From: JAJEEA01 sp965243615
GTDB taxonomy: Bacteria > Acidobacteriota > Vicinamibacteria > Vicinamibacterales > UBA8438
Reading direction: 5' to 3'
Length of the DNA: 64,000 bases
NCBI GenBank assembly: GCA_965243615.1
Contig: CBDEVO010000003.1
Coordinates: forward strand, 1,426,001-1,490,000
Shown: piece after piece, positions 8,730 through 16,571 of the stretch
Numbering within the stretch: position 1 is the stretch's first letter
Layout of the letters: the number at the start of each line of letters is the position of its first letter
Program-made: the position numbers and the translations under genes
Notes under the pieces: generated by a model
Seen by the model: the letters and a program-made list of their open reading frames with translations, nothing else
Database searches by the model: none
Told to the model about the DNA's origin: nothing

Positions 8730-9197
8730 GTGATTCGAACAGTTGTGCTCGCCGTCGTCATCGGTTTCGGTGTCAGTGGCCTGGCCGCCGCCCAGGGGCC
8801 GCCCGACGCGTGCGGTCCGAAGGGCGACCTGTCGGCCGATCTGTCGAACAACGTGGCGGCCGACTCGCGCTGCTTCGAGGTCCGCATGTACACCGCCCGC
8901 CCGCAGGCCGAGGACGGCAGCGGCGGCATCGACGAGCTGCACCAGCGGTTCCGCGACGGCGAGGTCGCCATCTTCGAGAAGCACGGGGCCGAGGTGGTCG
9001 CGGTCTGGCAGCGGCTCGACAATCCCAACACCCTGGTCTGGATGCTCGCCTATCGCGACCGCGCGCACCGGGACGAGGTGTGGGCCGCGTTCCGCGAGGA
9101 CCCCGATTGGGACGAGCTCATCGGGAAGTACCCGGCCCCGCTCGAGGGCATCGAGGTCTTCTGGATGAGCGCGAGCGACTTCTCGGCGCTCAAGTAA
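8730..9197 (+). CDS. NIPSNAP-family secreted protein
   Basis: A 155-residue protein with a signal peptide (VIRTVVLAVVIGFGVSGLAAA) and a NIPSNAP domain over about residues 48-150: RCFEVRMYTARP opens the ferredoxin-like alpha/beta barrel fold, followed by LHQRFRDGEVAIFEKHGAEVV, LVWMLAYRDRAHRDEVWAAF and the closing IEVFWMSASDF. NIPSNAP proteins have no settled biochemical role. The GTG start is supported by CCAGGAGGAG 5 bases upstream. A strong inverted repeat that probably ends transcription follows 15 bases after the stop. Confidence 0.85.
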   Translation: MIRTVVLAVVIGFGVSGLAAAQGPPDACGPKGDLSADLSNNVAADSRCFEVRMYTARPQAEDGSGGIDELHQRFRDGEVAIFEKHGAEVVAVWQRLDNPNTLVWMLAYRDRAHRDEVWAAFREDPDWDELIGKYPAPLEGIEVFWMSASDFSALK

Positions 9198-9212
9198 CCG
9201 GGGGCCGGACTC

Positions 9213-9251
9213 GCGTGGGGGCAGCCCATCGGGTGGGCCGCCCCCACGCGT
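9213..9251. terminator. Hairpin terminator after NIPSNAP gene
   Basis: A perfect 11-bp stem (CGCGTGGGGGC paired with GCCCCCACGCG) encloses a second short stem (GCCCA/TGGGC). It lies 15 bases past the NIPSNAP stop and upstream of the convergent proline-rich gene, so it may act for both strands. There is no long T tract. Confidence 0.65.
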
Positions 9252-9384
9252 TACGTCGACGGTGCTCGCCGCGCGCCCGCGGCGATGGCTCGCCGGGTGC
9301 CGACTTGGCGCGTCTTCGCGCCGGCGTCCTGCCCTCACTCACGCCCCTCCGCGGTCTCGGTGCAACTCACGCGTTCCCCAGGGT

Positions 9385-10086
9385 TCAGTCCAGTACCGTC
9401 AACGCCACGTCCACACGGATGCTCTCGCCGGTGACGCGGTCCGCCGCCGCGGTGTACTGGCGCGACTGCCCGTCCCGCAGCACCAGCGTGTTGCTCGACT
9501 CGAACGAGCGGAAGACCGGCACGCCGGGCGCCCTGAACGTCTCCATCGCCGTCGCGTCCTCCCCGTAGACCGACGACTCGTTGATGATGACGGTGACCTT
9601 GTAGCGGTCGCCGCCGGCGCTTCGCGCGAAGCTGTCGATCTGCGTGCCCACGGGCCGATACTGGTACGACATGCCGGGCATGAACCGAGCCGGGTCGGGG
9701 GCTGCGGGGTTGGCGGGGTTCGAGGGCATCGGCCTGTTCATCACCGGGATCTCCGCGCCCATGCGGAGGCTGCCACGGCCATCGCGGTCGGTCGTCAACG
9801 ACAGCACGTACGGCAGACTGCTGACCAGGTCGTCTCCCTGGTACCGCGAGATGGTCACCTCCACGCTCAGATCCACGCCCACGTCGGAGGACGGCGCTCC
9901 CGGCGGCGGGGGTGGCGGAGGCGGGAATCCGGGAGGCGACGGCGGCGGGAATCCGGGGGGCGGCGGGGGCGGGGGCGGCGCTGCCGCCGGCGGCTGGGCG
10001 GGCTGCGCTGGCGGCTGCGCCAGCCCCGCGGTTCCCGAAGCGAGGATTACGGCGAGGGCGACGACAAGCGTGATTCTTCGTGTCAT
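9385..10086 (-). CDS. Secreted proline-rich protein of ECF operon
   Basis: The 233-residue product has a signal peptide (residues 1-23, ending GLAQ), a very proline-rich linker (about 24-65, mainly poly-Pro with Gly-Phe), and a C-terminal beta-rich domain of about 165 residues that begins VGVDLSVEVTISRYQGDD. I recognise no named family for this domain; it looks like an envelope or secretion-related beta-sandwich. Its ATG overlaps the anti-sigma stop (ATGA), so it is the third, translationally coupled gene of a sigma/anti-sigma operon. That position suggests it is the envelope-facing effector or sensor of the pair, which is inference. Confidence 0.75.
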   Translation of the reverse strand: MTRRITLVVALAVILASGTAGLAQPPAQPAQPPAAAPPPPPPPPGFPPPSPPGFPPPPPPPPGAPSSDVGVDLSVEVTISRYQGDDLVSSLPYVLSLTTDRDGRGSLRMGAEIPVMNRPMPSNPANPAAPDPARFMPGMSYQYRPVGTQIDSFARSAGGDRYKVTVIINESSVYGEDATAMETFRAPGVPVFRSFESSNTLVLRDGQSRQYTAAADRVTGESIRVDVALTVLD

Positions 10087-10910
10087 TGGTCTGCTCCCGT
10101 GTCGAGAAGAGCCACGTTCAACGGCTCGACGGTGAGGGGCGGCTCGATGGCGATCGGCGGAATGACGACCTCGGCCCGCGGCTCGCTGGCGATGAGTGGA
10201 ATGACGAGTTCGGCCGGCGGCTCGCTGGCCGCAACGGGCGTGCGCGCATCCGCCGTTACCGGCACGACCACCGGCCGGTTGCGGGCCTCGTCGAGAAGCT
10301 GCCGGAGCGCGTCTCGCTCGTCGGCCGAGAATACGACGCGAGTGAACCGCGGTGCGCCGGGGGGCACGCCACTTGCCCGTGGCGGGCCGGCGGCGCCGCG
10401 GAACCCGGTCTCCAGTGCCCGGGGGAATGCCGGTTCGCGGGTCGCGTTCGGCTCAACGAGCACGACGGGCAAGCCAACGGCGGCGGGGTCGTCCCTCACC
10501 GCCCGCGCCGCGACCCCGGAAGACGGTGGCGCGGTGCCGCCGGTTCGTTCAGGCGTGTTCGGCCCGAGGGGCACGCCGGGCAGGCTGACGGCCCGTGCCG
10601 CGGCCCCGGAAGACGGTGGCGCGGTGCCGCCGGCTCGTTCTGTCCCGGGCCCCGACCCGTCGCCGACGCCCGTCGGCGGCTCCGGCCCGAACAGGGAGAC
10701 CGCGAGCACCAGCGCCGCCGCGGCCCCGAACCCCATCGAGAGCCGGCCCGCCCGCCAGGCGTGCCGTGCCGGCTCGGCCGCCACCCGCGTCCGCACCCGC
10801 GCCTCGAACGCCGGCGACGGATCGACGGCGAGCAGTCGCCGAATCTCCCGGTCGAGCGGGTCATCGCTCTCATGCGGGGTCGGTGCGTGTCCTCGTCGTT
10901 CGTCGGTCAC
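10083..10910 (-). CDS. Anti-sigma-factor-like membrane protein
   Basis: A 275-residue protein whose GTG start overlaps the ECF sigma stop (GTGA) and whose stop overlaps the next ATG. The N-terminal ~45 residues (DDPLDREIRRLLAVDPSPAF onward) are helical and cytoplasmic, followed by one transmembrane helix (about 58-78, MGFGAAAALVLAVSLFG) and a long Pro/Ala-rich periplasmic part. The position and topology fit an anti-sigma factor, but a classic zinc-binding HxxxCxxC motif is absent. The periplasmic part contains an in-frame 90-bp duplication (units around 10501-10550 and 10591-10640, GGTAPPSSG repeated) and a run of IASEP-type repeats near the C-terminus. Confidence 0.75.
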   Translation of the reverse strand: MTDERRGHAPTPHESDDPLDREIRRLLAVDPSPAFEARVRTRVAAEPARHAWRAGRLSMGFGAAAALVLAVSLFGPEPPTGVGDGSGPGTERAGGTAPPSSGAAARAVSLPGVPLGPNTPERTGGTAPPSSGVAARAVRDDPAAVGLPVVLVEPNATREPAFPRALETGFRGAAGPPRASGVPPGAPRFTRVVFSADERDALRQLLDEARNRPVVVPVTADARTPVAASEPPAELVIPLIASEPRAEVVIPPIAIEPPLTVEPLNVALLDTGADQ

Positions 10911-11446
10911 GCCAGCATCTCCTTCAGGCGGCGCCGCGCCTCGAAGAGACGCGACTTCACGGTCCCCGCGGGAACGCCCACGAGCGCCGCCACCTCGTTC
11001 ATCCCGTGCCCCTCGATGTTGGCCAGCACCACGACCATCCGCAGCTTCGGGGGCAGGGCGTCGATGGCGCGCCACAGCTCCCGCGCCCGGAGCCGCTCGA
11101 CCGGCCCCGGCGGGGCCGTCGCGGCGGCCGGCGCACCGTCGGCCCAGGCGGTGTCGCGGGTCAGGCGGCGCCGCTCGCCGCGCTGCCGGTCGAGGGCCAG
11201 CCGCCACGTCATGCGCACGAGCCAGGCGCGGAACCGGGTGCGGTCGCGTAGCTGCCGGAAGCGGCGGTACGCCCTCGCGAACGCCTCCTGGGCGACATCC
11301 TCGGCGTCCTCGCGCTGCCGCAGCACGCTGTACGCCACCCGGAACGCGAGGGTCGACGACTCGGCGAGGCGGGTATCGAACTCGCGCGCCAGCTCGTCCC
11401 GTCCCACCTCGGTGCCGCCCGTGAAGGTCGCCGCTGTCGTCTCCAT
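10907..11446 (-). CDS. ECF RNA polymerase sigma factor
   Basis: A 179-residue sigma-70-family factor of the extracytoplasmic function group. Region 2 spans about residues 22-95, with the core-binding DAEDVAQEAFARAYRRF and FRAWLVRMTWRLALD; region 4 spans about 118-172 with the helix-turn-helix GMNEVAALVGVPAGTVKSRL. It heads a three-gene operon with an anti-sigma-like membrane protein and a secreted protein, each joined by a 4-base overlap. A GAACC-16-CGTC pair upstream suggests that it transcribes its own operon. Confidence 0.93.
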   Translation of the reverse strand: METTAATFTGGTEVGRDELAREFDTRLAESSTLAFRVAYSVLRQREDAEDVAQEAFARAYRRFRQLRDRTRFRAWLVRMTWRLALDRQRGERRRLTRDTAWADGAPAAATAPPGPVERLRARELWRAIDALPPKLRMVVVLANIEGHGMNEVAALVGVPAGTVKSRLFEARRRLKEMLA

Positions 11447-11465
11447 CCCCGTCTCTATCAGGCAA

Positions 11466-11490
11466 GACGCCGCCGGTCAGGATTCGGTTC
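11466..11490 (-). promoter_or_regulatory. Candidate ECF-type promoter of the sigma operon
   Basis: On the minus strand GAACC (11490-11486) is followed after 16 bases by CGTC (11469-11466), matching the usual ECF -35/-10 pattern. The -10 element is 19 bases from the sigma start codon at 11446. This supports positive autoregulation of the sigma/anti-sigma operon. Confidence 0.5.
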
Positions 11491-11765
11491 GGCCGAGGTG
11501 TTCCGGGGAACATCGTGATCAGACGCCGCGGCCCAACGAGGTGCTGCGCTTCCACTATGATTCCAGAGAGCCGCGGGGCTCGTCCCCGTGCCCGCGGCAC
11601 CGTGCATGGACGTGAACCGGTGTCGGGTTGAACGACACTGGCGTCACTCTCGCACCATGGGAATCGGTACCCCGGAGCCACATCCCTGGGCGATCGGCGG
11701 AATCACCGTCGACCGGCAAGGTGGGACCGCGGGCGGTGGGTCGGAAGGAAAGGACGGGTGCGATC

Positions 11766-12809
11766 ATGTCGACGCGGGCAATCCTGATGCTCCTGGGGCT
11801 GGCCGTCTCGGCCCTCGCAGCGGCCCAGCCGTCCGGGCACACGCTGCGCTTCATCTGGGAGGAGGCGCCCTTTCCTCGGGCCCACGCCTCGACCATCGTC
11901 GAAGCGCCCGACGGATCCCTCGTCGCGGCGTGGTTCGGCGGCTCGGGCGAGGGGCGCCCCGACGTCGGCGTGTGGTCCTCGCGCAAGCCGAAGGGGGGCG
12001 AGTGGTCGCCCCCGCGGCAGCTCTACAAGGAGCCGGACCAGCCGGCGTGGAACCCCGTGCTCTTCCGCGGCGCGGGCGAGGCCATCCACCTCTACTTCAA
12101 GGTGGGCCCCAGCCCCCGGTCGTGGAGCGGGGCGTACATGACGTCGACCACCTCCGGCGAGGAGTGGTCCGACCCGGTGTGGCTGCCCGCGGGCATGCTG
12201 GGGCCGGTGCGGGCGAAGCCGATCAGGCTCGCCAACGGCGACATCCTCGCGGGCACGTCGCTCGAGAGCTACCGGACGTGGTCGTCGTGGATGGAGATCA
12301 GCCGCGACGGCGGCGAGTCGTGGAGCAAGCACGGCCCCATCCTGTTCGGCGACCGCGAGCGCGACCGCCGCGGGACCATCCAGCCGACCCTGCTCGAGGT
12401 CGCCCCCGGCGTGGTCCGCGCGCTCTTCCGGACGAACCGCATGGGGAGGATCGCGACGTCGCTCTCGCGCGACGGGGGCCGGACCTGGGAGCCGCTACGG
12501 CTCACCGACCTCGATCATCCCGGCGCCGGCATCGACGCGCTCCGGCTTGACGACGGGCGGTCCGTGCTGATCTACAACCCGTCGACCACCCGGCGCACGC
12601 CCCTCTCGCTCGCCGTGTCGTTCGACGACGGCGCGACGTGGCGCGACTTCCTCGTCGTCGAGGCCCTCGCCGAGGGCGAGCGCGGCGAGCTCTCGTACCC
12701 GGCGATGATCCAGGATGCGGCCGGGGACCTGCAGATCACCTACACGTGGAACCGCCGCCGCATCCGCCACGCGACGGTGCCGCACGAGCTGATCCCGAAG
12801 GCGCCCTGA
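11766..12809 (+). CDS. Sialidase-like BNR-repeat secreted protein
   Basis: A 347-residue exported protein with a signal peptide (residues 1-21) and a six-bladed sialidase-type propeller. Asp-box (BNR) motifs are visible as SRDGGESWSKHG, SRDGGRTWEPL and SFDDGATWRDF, and the N-terminal EAPFPRAHASTIVEAPDGSLVAAWFGG matches the exo-alpha-sialidase-like family (PF13088). Many members of this family in Acidobacteria and Planctomycetes act on non-sialic substrates, so the substrate is unknown. The start ATG follows a GGAAGGAAAGGA tract about 12 bases upstream; the gene appears to stand alone. Confidence 0.85.
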   Translation: MSTRAILMLLGLAVSALAAAQPSGHTLRFIWEEAPFPRAHASTIVEAPDGSLVAAWFGGSGEGRPDVGVWSSRKPKGGEWSPPRQLYKEPDQPAWNPVLFRGAGEAIHLYFKVGPSPRSWSGAYMTSTTSGEEWSDPVWLPAGMLGPVRAKPIRLANGDILAGTSLESYRTWSSWMEISRDGGESWSKHGPILFGDRERDRRGTIQPTLLEVAPGVVRALFRTNRMGRIATSLSRDGGRTWEPLRLTDLDHPGAGIDALRLDDGRSVLIYNPSTTRRTPLSLAVSFDDGATWRDFLVVEALAEGERGELSYPAMIQDAAGDLQITYTWNRRRIRHATVPHELIPKAP

Positions 12810-12949
12810 CCGGGACTCCGTCGCAGCGTCACGTGGTCCGCCGAACACCTGACGGACAGCGAGGGGCGCATGCCGTGATGGACGGGCAAACGCCGGACAC
12901 GTCGCCCCAACGATGAGCGGCGCATCGCGTTCCGGTGCCTCCGAACCGC

Positions 12950-13786
12950 TCAGATGCCGAGGGCGAAGCCCACCGCAACGCGCATCATGCCGAGATGACG
13001 ATCGGTGTCGTCCCTCATGAACACCTGCTCCGTCCCTTCGAGCGACGGGATGGCGATCCGCCGGTAGTCCGCCGCGATGCGGAGCGCGAGTCGATCGGTG
13101 AGGTGGAAGTCCACCCCTGCGCCGGCGGCCAGGGCCCATCCCGAGGAGAACGCGTCGAAGCAGCCCGCGTACGCGCCGTCGCGGTGCTCGCTCGCGGTTC
13201 CGGCGAACAACGCGCGGCCGCCGAGGACCCGGACGAACCGCGTGCTGCGCCGGATGCGCGACAGCCGGTACTGCACGCCGCCCATGAAGGTGTGGAACCC
13301 CGCCTGGACGTCGGTACACGTCGCCGCCGGACCGGCTGCGACCGGCGTCTCCAGGCGGCCGTCCGCCCACCATCCCCTCCCCATCTCGGCGACGACAGCC
13401 AGGGAACGGCCGAGGTGCAGGCCCGCGGACAGGAACGTCGCCGCCTCCGGCTGGGCGGTCGGTTGCTGCCAGAACGACGCGGCGCCGAGGGCGAGATGGA
13501 GGCCCCCTCTGTCGAAGTACGTCGCTTGTGGTGGTTGGTCACCCTGCCCGCTTCGTTCCGTGCGCCTGTCCCGCGGTCCGACCGGGGTGCGACCGGAGCG
13601 CGGCGAGCGCGCGCCAGCCGGCTGCTGTCCGTCGGCCGGTAGCGACTGCGTGAAGGGCGCGGCGCCGCCCACGACTGCCTCCCGTCCGCCGGCCGGCAAC
13701 GACTGCGCGAAGGCCGCCGCTCCGCCCACGACCCCTGTCATCGCCACCACGGCGGCGGCGCGCCGAACGATGTGGCCAATCTGCAT
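12950..13786 (-). CDS. Outer-membrane beta-barrel protein
   Basis: The 278-residue product has a signal peptide (MQIGHIVRRAAAVVAM onward), a low-complexity linker and, from about residue 85, alternating hydrophobic/polar strands characteristic of an eight-stranded OmpA/OmpW-like barrel (ATFLSAGLHLGRSLAVVAEMG, VQAGFHTFMGGVQYRL, RLALRIAADYRRIAIP), ending in a hydrophobic strand. The start is supported by GGAGG 7 bases upstream. Residues about 18-55 carry a 19-residue direct duplication (VVGGAAAFAQSLPAGG then VVGGAAPFTQSLPADG). No specific function is recognised. Confidence 0.7.
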   Translation of the reverse strand: MQIGHIVRRAAAVVAMTGVVGGAAAFAQSLPAGGREAVVGGAAPFTQSLPADGQQPAGARSPRSGRTPVGPRDRRTERSGQGDQPPQATYFDRGGLHLALGAASFWQQPTAQPEAATFLSAGLHLGRSLAVVAEMGRGWWADGRLETPVAAGPAATCTDVQAGFHTFMGGVQYRLSRIRRSTRFVRVLGGRALFAGTASEHRDGAYAGCFDAFSSGWALAAGAGVDFHLTDRLALRIAADYRRIAIPSLEGTEQVFMRDDTDRHLGMMRVAVGFALGI

Positions 13787-13896
13787 CCTGTTCCTCCTGC
13801 ACCCGGTGGAAAGCACGCCCGCGGCGGTCCGCGGCGCTCCCGGCTGATGAGAGTCGTGCAACGGGTATGCCAACGGTCCGGCCGTCCCGACCCGGC
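13787..13896. other. Non-coding stretch before repeat block
   Basis: This is the upstream region of the leftward barrel gene and leads into the tandem repeats. No coding frame or clear promoter pair was found. Confidence 0.35.
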
Positions 13897-14145
13897 GCCG
13901 CCCACCGTTGTGTGCCCGGGGGCTTGCCGGAAGGAACCGGGGGTCAGGGTCGCGTCCGGATGCGTGCCGCCCGCCGTTGTCTGCCCGGGGGTTTGCGGAA
14001 GGAACCCGGGGTCAGGGTCGCGTCCGGATGCGCGCCGCTCGACGGATTCCCGCCGGCGGGGCAGGTGTCCACCACTGTGCCGGATGCGCGCCGCTCGGCG
14101 GATTCCCGCCGGCGGGGCAGGTGTCCACATCGTGTCCGGATGCGC
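13897..14145. repeat. Two nested tandem repeat families
   Basis: Two copies of a 68-69-bp unit (13897-13965 and 13966-14033) are followed directly by two copies of a 56-bp unit (14034-14089 and 14090-14145). All four end in the same module, close to GTCCGGATGCGCGCC, so the two families share a tail. The copies differ at only a few positions. Neither strand has a convincing gene here. The 56-bp units also contain a CCCGCCGGCGGG palindrome. Confidence 0.8.
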
Positions 14146-14482
14146 GCCCGTCTGTCGGCGCCAGCGAGGCCGTGCACCATACATGGCGTGCACATGGAGT
14201 GACATGAAATGCTCCGTCCCGCCGACGAGCGCGGTGTGGGGGTAACCGTCTTCGCATGGTCCCGACACTGCAGGCGGGGGCACCCGTGGGCACATCCACC
14301 GGCTGGCATCCTTCATGCACCGTTCGGAGTCGCCGGCAACGAGCGGCGAGAAGCCCGCTCGAGCCGGACGGCGCCGGCGACGATCCGCCAGGCGCCGCTC
14401 GGCGCCGGATCAGGCCGTCCAATGCCGTCGTTGGCATGTCGGCTCGTGAGGCGCCCGCGACGGCCGCCAGACGGAGGTGAGC
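14146..14482. other. Non-coding stretch after repeat block
   Basis: About 340 bases between the tandem repeats and the next barrel gene. Frames on both strands are Arg/Pro-rich and look like GC-driven open frames rather than genes. Nothing else was recognised. Confidence 0.35.
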
Positions 14483-15118
14483 ATGTTGCCGTGGACCCGC
14501 TCGCGACCCGGCCGCATCTTGTTGCCGGTGCTGTTCTGCCTCGCGTGCGTTGTCGAGGGCGGCGCCCAGCCGGCCAGGACGCAGGGGTGGGTGGCGGGCG
14601 TGCATTCGGGAGCCGCGTCCGTCTCCTTCGGGAGCGATCCGGCCGACGGGGCGGCGCTCGTGGGCGCCCGCATCGGCCATGGCCTCAACCCCGTCGTCGC
14701 CCCCTACGTGGGCGTGGCCTACGCGGCCATCGAGAGCCGCGGGCTCGATGCGTTCGACGGCGTGACGTTCGGCTACGTCGACCTCGGCGTGAGGCTGCAC
14801 CTGGCCCGTGGCCCCCGCCGGTGGGTTCCCTACGGCGATCTCGCCCTGACGTTCTGGCCGGTGACCGACGTGATCGAGAACGGCGAACGGGGTGCCGACT
14901 TCACGGGCATGCCGCCTCTCGGCGTCGGCGGCGGGCTCCTCGTCTACCTGTCCGAGGCGCGGGCACTCGACGTGAACGTCAAGTGGGGTCGGGGGACGTT
15001 CGAGGACGTTCCCGCGGGCGGCGTCCCGGCGCACGGGGCGCGCGGCCGGCCGGTCGCCCGGTTCGACCTCGACGCCGCGTCGGTCCGTCTCGCCGTCGGC
15101 ATCTCGTGGTGGTGGTAG
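14483..15118 (+). CDS. Outer-membrane beta-barrel protein
   Basis: A 211-residue protein with a signal peptide (residues 1-29, cleavage near GGAQPA) and a barrel-like body with repeated amphipathic strands (GWVAGVHSGAASVSFGS, VAPYVGVAYAAIESRG, FGYVDLGVRLHLARG, RWVPYGDLALTFWP) and a C-terminal aromatic strand ending WWW, typical of outer-membrane insertion signals. The ATG is preferred over the GTG six bases earlier because GGAGG lies 5 bases before it. It resembles the barrel protein at 12950-13786 in type but not obviously in sequence. Its stop is followed by a two-hairpin repeat. Confidence 0.7.
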   Translation: MLPWTRSRPGRILLPVLFCLACVVEGGAQPARTQGWVAGVHSGAASVSFGSDPADGAALVGARIGHGLNPVVAPYVGVAYAAIESRGLDAFDGVTFGYVDLGVRLHLARGPRRWVPYGDLALTFWPVTDVIENGERGADFTGMPPLGVGGGLLVYLSEARALDVNVKWGRGTFEDVPAGGVPAHGARGRPVARFDLDAASVRLAVGISWWW

Positions 15119-15127
15119 CCGCCAGCC

Positions 15128-15208
15128 CGCCCATCGGCGCCTTCGGCTCGGCTGGGCGCCCAACCAACCCTGCCAGGAGTCTGCACCGTTCTACGGCGCA
15201 GACTCCTG
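15128..15208 (+). repeat. Two-hairpin intergenic repeat, copy 1
   Basis: First of three related elements (others at 45350-45416 and 62953-63035). It runs CGCCCATCGGCGCC...CTGGGCG (hairpin A) then CAACCAACCCT, then a second hairpin around CGTTCTACGGCG and ends CAGACTCCTG. It fills the gap between the barrel gene and the convergent PIN toxin gene and encodes the last residues and the stop codon of the toxin. Confidence 0.75.
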
Positions 15209-15634
15209 GGTGGGCTTCAGGCGGACGAGGTGCTGCCAGGCGGTTCGCGGCGACCACACCGTGACGGGTCCACGACAGCGGGGTGGAAAGTGCCTGGCGT
15301 TTCCGGTGACCAGGGTACGCGCGGGCGTGCGAATGGCGACCTCCAGGAACATGACGTCGTCCTCGTCCGGCGGCGGACGCTGAGTCCAGGGCGGAGCGAC
15401 GACGTGTTCCTGGAACTGGAGGATGGCGAGGAATGCGTCCCGCCGGACACGCTCGATGCCGAGCCGGGAACGCGCCAGAACGTCGCGGTACTCCGCCTCG
15501 ATCCGGTCGTCGGTCGCCAGCCTCAGCCCGCCCGACTGCAGTGCGTCGACGAGGCGGCCGGGCGGCCCGAAGGGTGACAGAAGGCCGGAAACCAGGACGT
15601 TGGTGTCCACGACCCAGACGGGTGGGTCATTCAC
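15191..15634 (-). CDS. PIN-domain toxin (VapC-like)
   Basis: A 147-residue PIN-domain ribonuclease of the PIN_3 type (putative TA toxin). Acidic active-site residues are visible in VVDTNVLVSGLLSP (Asp), RIEAEYRDVL (Glu) and DEDDVMFLEVAI (Asp), with the late TLVTGNARHFP segment. It overlaps the antitoxin gene by 8 bases. The last five residues, QESAP, and the TAG stop are provided by the intergenic repeat, so the natural C-terminus may have been replaced. Expected role: RNA cleavage when freed from its antitoxin. Confidence 0.85.
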   Translation of the reverse strand: MNDPPVWVVDTNVLVSGLLSPFGPPGRLVDALQSGGLRLATDDRIEAEYRDVLARSRLGIERVRRDAFLAILQFQEHVVAPPWTQRPPPDEDDVMFLEVAIRTPARTLVTGNARHFPPRCRGPVTVWSPRTAWQHLVRLKPTQESAP

Positions 15635-15923
15635 GCCGGGCCCTGCGCGCCTGTCTCGCCGCCTGGATCTCCCGCTCGATGTCGGCTTGCGTCAGGTCGG
15701 CGGCGCCGGTCTCGGCGGCGCGCGTCCGAATCTCGCGGACCGCCTTGCGGGCGCGCGCGAACACGATCTCCTGGATGTCCTCGACCAGCGTGGCGTCGCT
15801 GGTCGGCACCATGATGCTTCGCGGGACCCCGTCCTTCGTGACCACCAGGGCGCCCTCTCTTTCGAGGGCGGCCCACACCTGCCCGGGGCTCGCCGCCAGC
15901 GTCCGTGAAGCGATGGTCTTCAT
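15627..15923 (-). CDS. Phd/YefM-type antitoxin
   Basis: A 98-residue antitoxin with an N-terminal Phd/YefM fold: KTIASRTLAASPGQVWAALE, then GALVVTKDGVPRSIMVP, a variant of the typical VTRRGKPVAVLVP strand pair. The C-terminal half is helical and basic (QADIEREIQAARQARRARRE) and would wrap the PIN toxin encoded 8 bases within it. The start codon lies only 6 bases after the -10 box of a good promoter, so the mRNA is probably leaderless. Confidence 0.8.
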   Translation of the reverse strand: MKTIASRTLAASPGQVWAALEREGALVVTKDGVPRSIMVPTSDATLVEDIQEIVFARARKAVREIRTRAAETGAADLTQADIEREIQAARQARRARRE

Positions 15924-15929
15924 GCACTA

Positions 15930-15958
15930 CTTTTAGACGATGAATCGTTGTGCGTCAA
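15930..15958 (-). promoter_or_regulatory. Promoter of the Phd/PIN module
   Basis: Reading the minus strand: -35 TTGACG (15958-15953), 17-base spacer, -10 TAAAAG (15935-15930), then 6 bases to the ATG at 15923. The predicted transcription start coincides with the start codon. Confidence 0.6.
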
Positions 15959-15993
15959 GAGAGGGGCTCGCGTTGCCGGCGCGGGCGCCCCGG

Positions 15994-16040
15994 CTACTCG
16001 GCGCGGAGCGTCTCCATCGGGTCGATCCGGGTTGCCCGGC
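15994..16040 (-). pseudogene. Tail of an ADOP-type ABC permease
   Basis: The minus strand encodes RATRIDPMETLRAE followed by a stop, the characteristic C-terminus of acidobacterial FtsX-like permeases (compare the intact gene at 36553, which ends RATRVNPATILTDE). A stop codon about nine bases upstream of the match shows that nothing more of the gene is left. It is a short relic next to the Phd/PIN module. Confidence 0.6.
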
Positions 16041-16073
16041 TACAACGTCAAGGGAGAGTCGGAGGCCGGAGGA

Positions 16074-16571
16074 TCAGGCGCGTTTCTCTTGCTGCGCGAG
16101 ACCCCATTCCGCGACCCGCCGCGCTTTCGCGTCCTGCTCGGTCGCGAGCACCTTCCGCAGGAGCCTCGCGACCCGGCGCGCCGGCGGCCGGAGCAGCAGC
16201 GTGAGGACGGCGACGCGGCGGACCCGCACCGACGGGTCGTGCAGGGCGCTGTGGGCGAGATGGGGCACGGGATCGACGGGGTCCCGGTCGTCCTTGCGCA
16301 GCATCCGCCCGAGGCCAAGCGAGAGGACGGCCATCTTGCGGACCTTTTTCTTGGGGTCGCGGGTCAGGAGCGCGAGCCGACGTAACGACTCGACGTCGTC
16401 GGTGTAGCCGAGCACCGCCGCACACCCGCGGCGGATGCGCCAGTCGGAGTGGCTCATCGCCGCGTGGACGGCGGGGAGCGCGTCGACGCCGCTGCGCGCC
16501 AGCTCGAGGACGTTGGTGTAGAAGTCCGCCCCGTCCAGCTTGGCGACCAGCTCGTCGTAGCGGGTGCTCAT
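16074..16571 (-). CDS. HEAT-repeat protein
   Basis: The 165-residue product consists of alpha-helical HEAT-like repeats of about 35 residues: VDALPAVHAAMSHSDWRIRR, SLRRLALLTRDPKKKVRK and PHLAHSALHDPSVRVRR, each with the D-P/W-x-V/I-R-R turn pattern. HEAT proteins are scaffolds for protein contacts; members of this small cytosolic type are often found alone. It starts at the ATG at 16571. It lies between two TA modules, with no obvious functional link to either. Confidence 0.8.
   Translation of the reverse strand: MSTRYDELVAKLDGADFYTNVLELARSGVDALPAVHAAMSHSDWRIRRGCAAVLGYTDDVESLRRLALLTRDPKKKVRKMAVLSLGLGRMLRKDDRDPVDPVPHLAHSALHDPSVRVRRVAVLTLLLRPPARRVARLLRKVLATEQDAKARRVAEWGLAQQEKRA

Noticed and set aside
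13897..14145. Possible CRISPR array.
   Set aside because: Units are adjacent without spacers, differ in length, and no cas gene is in the window.
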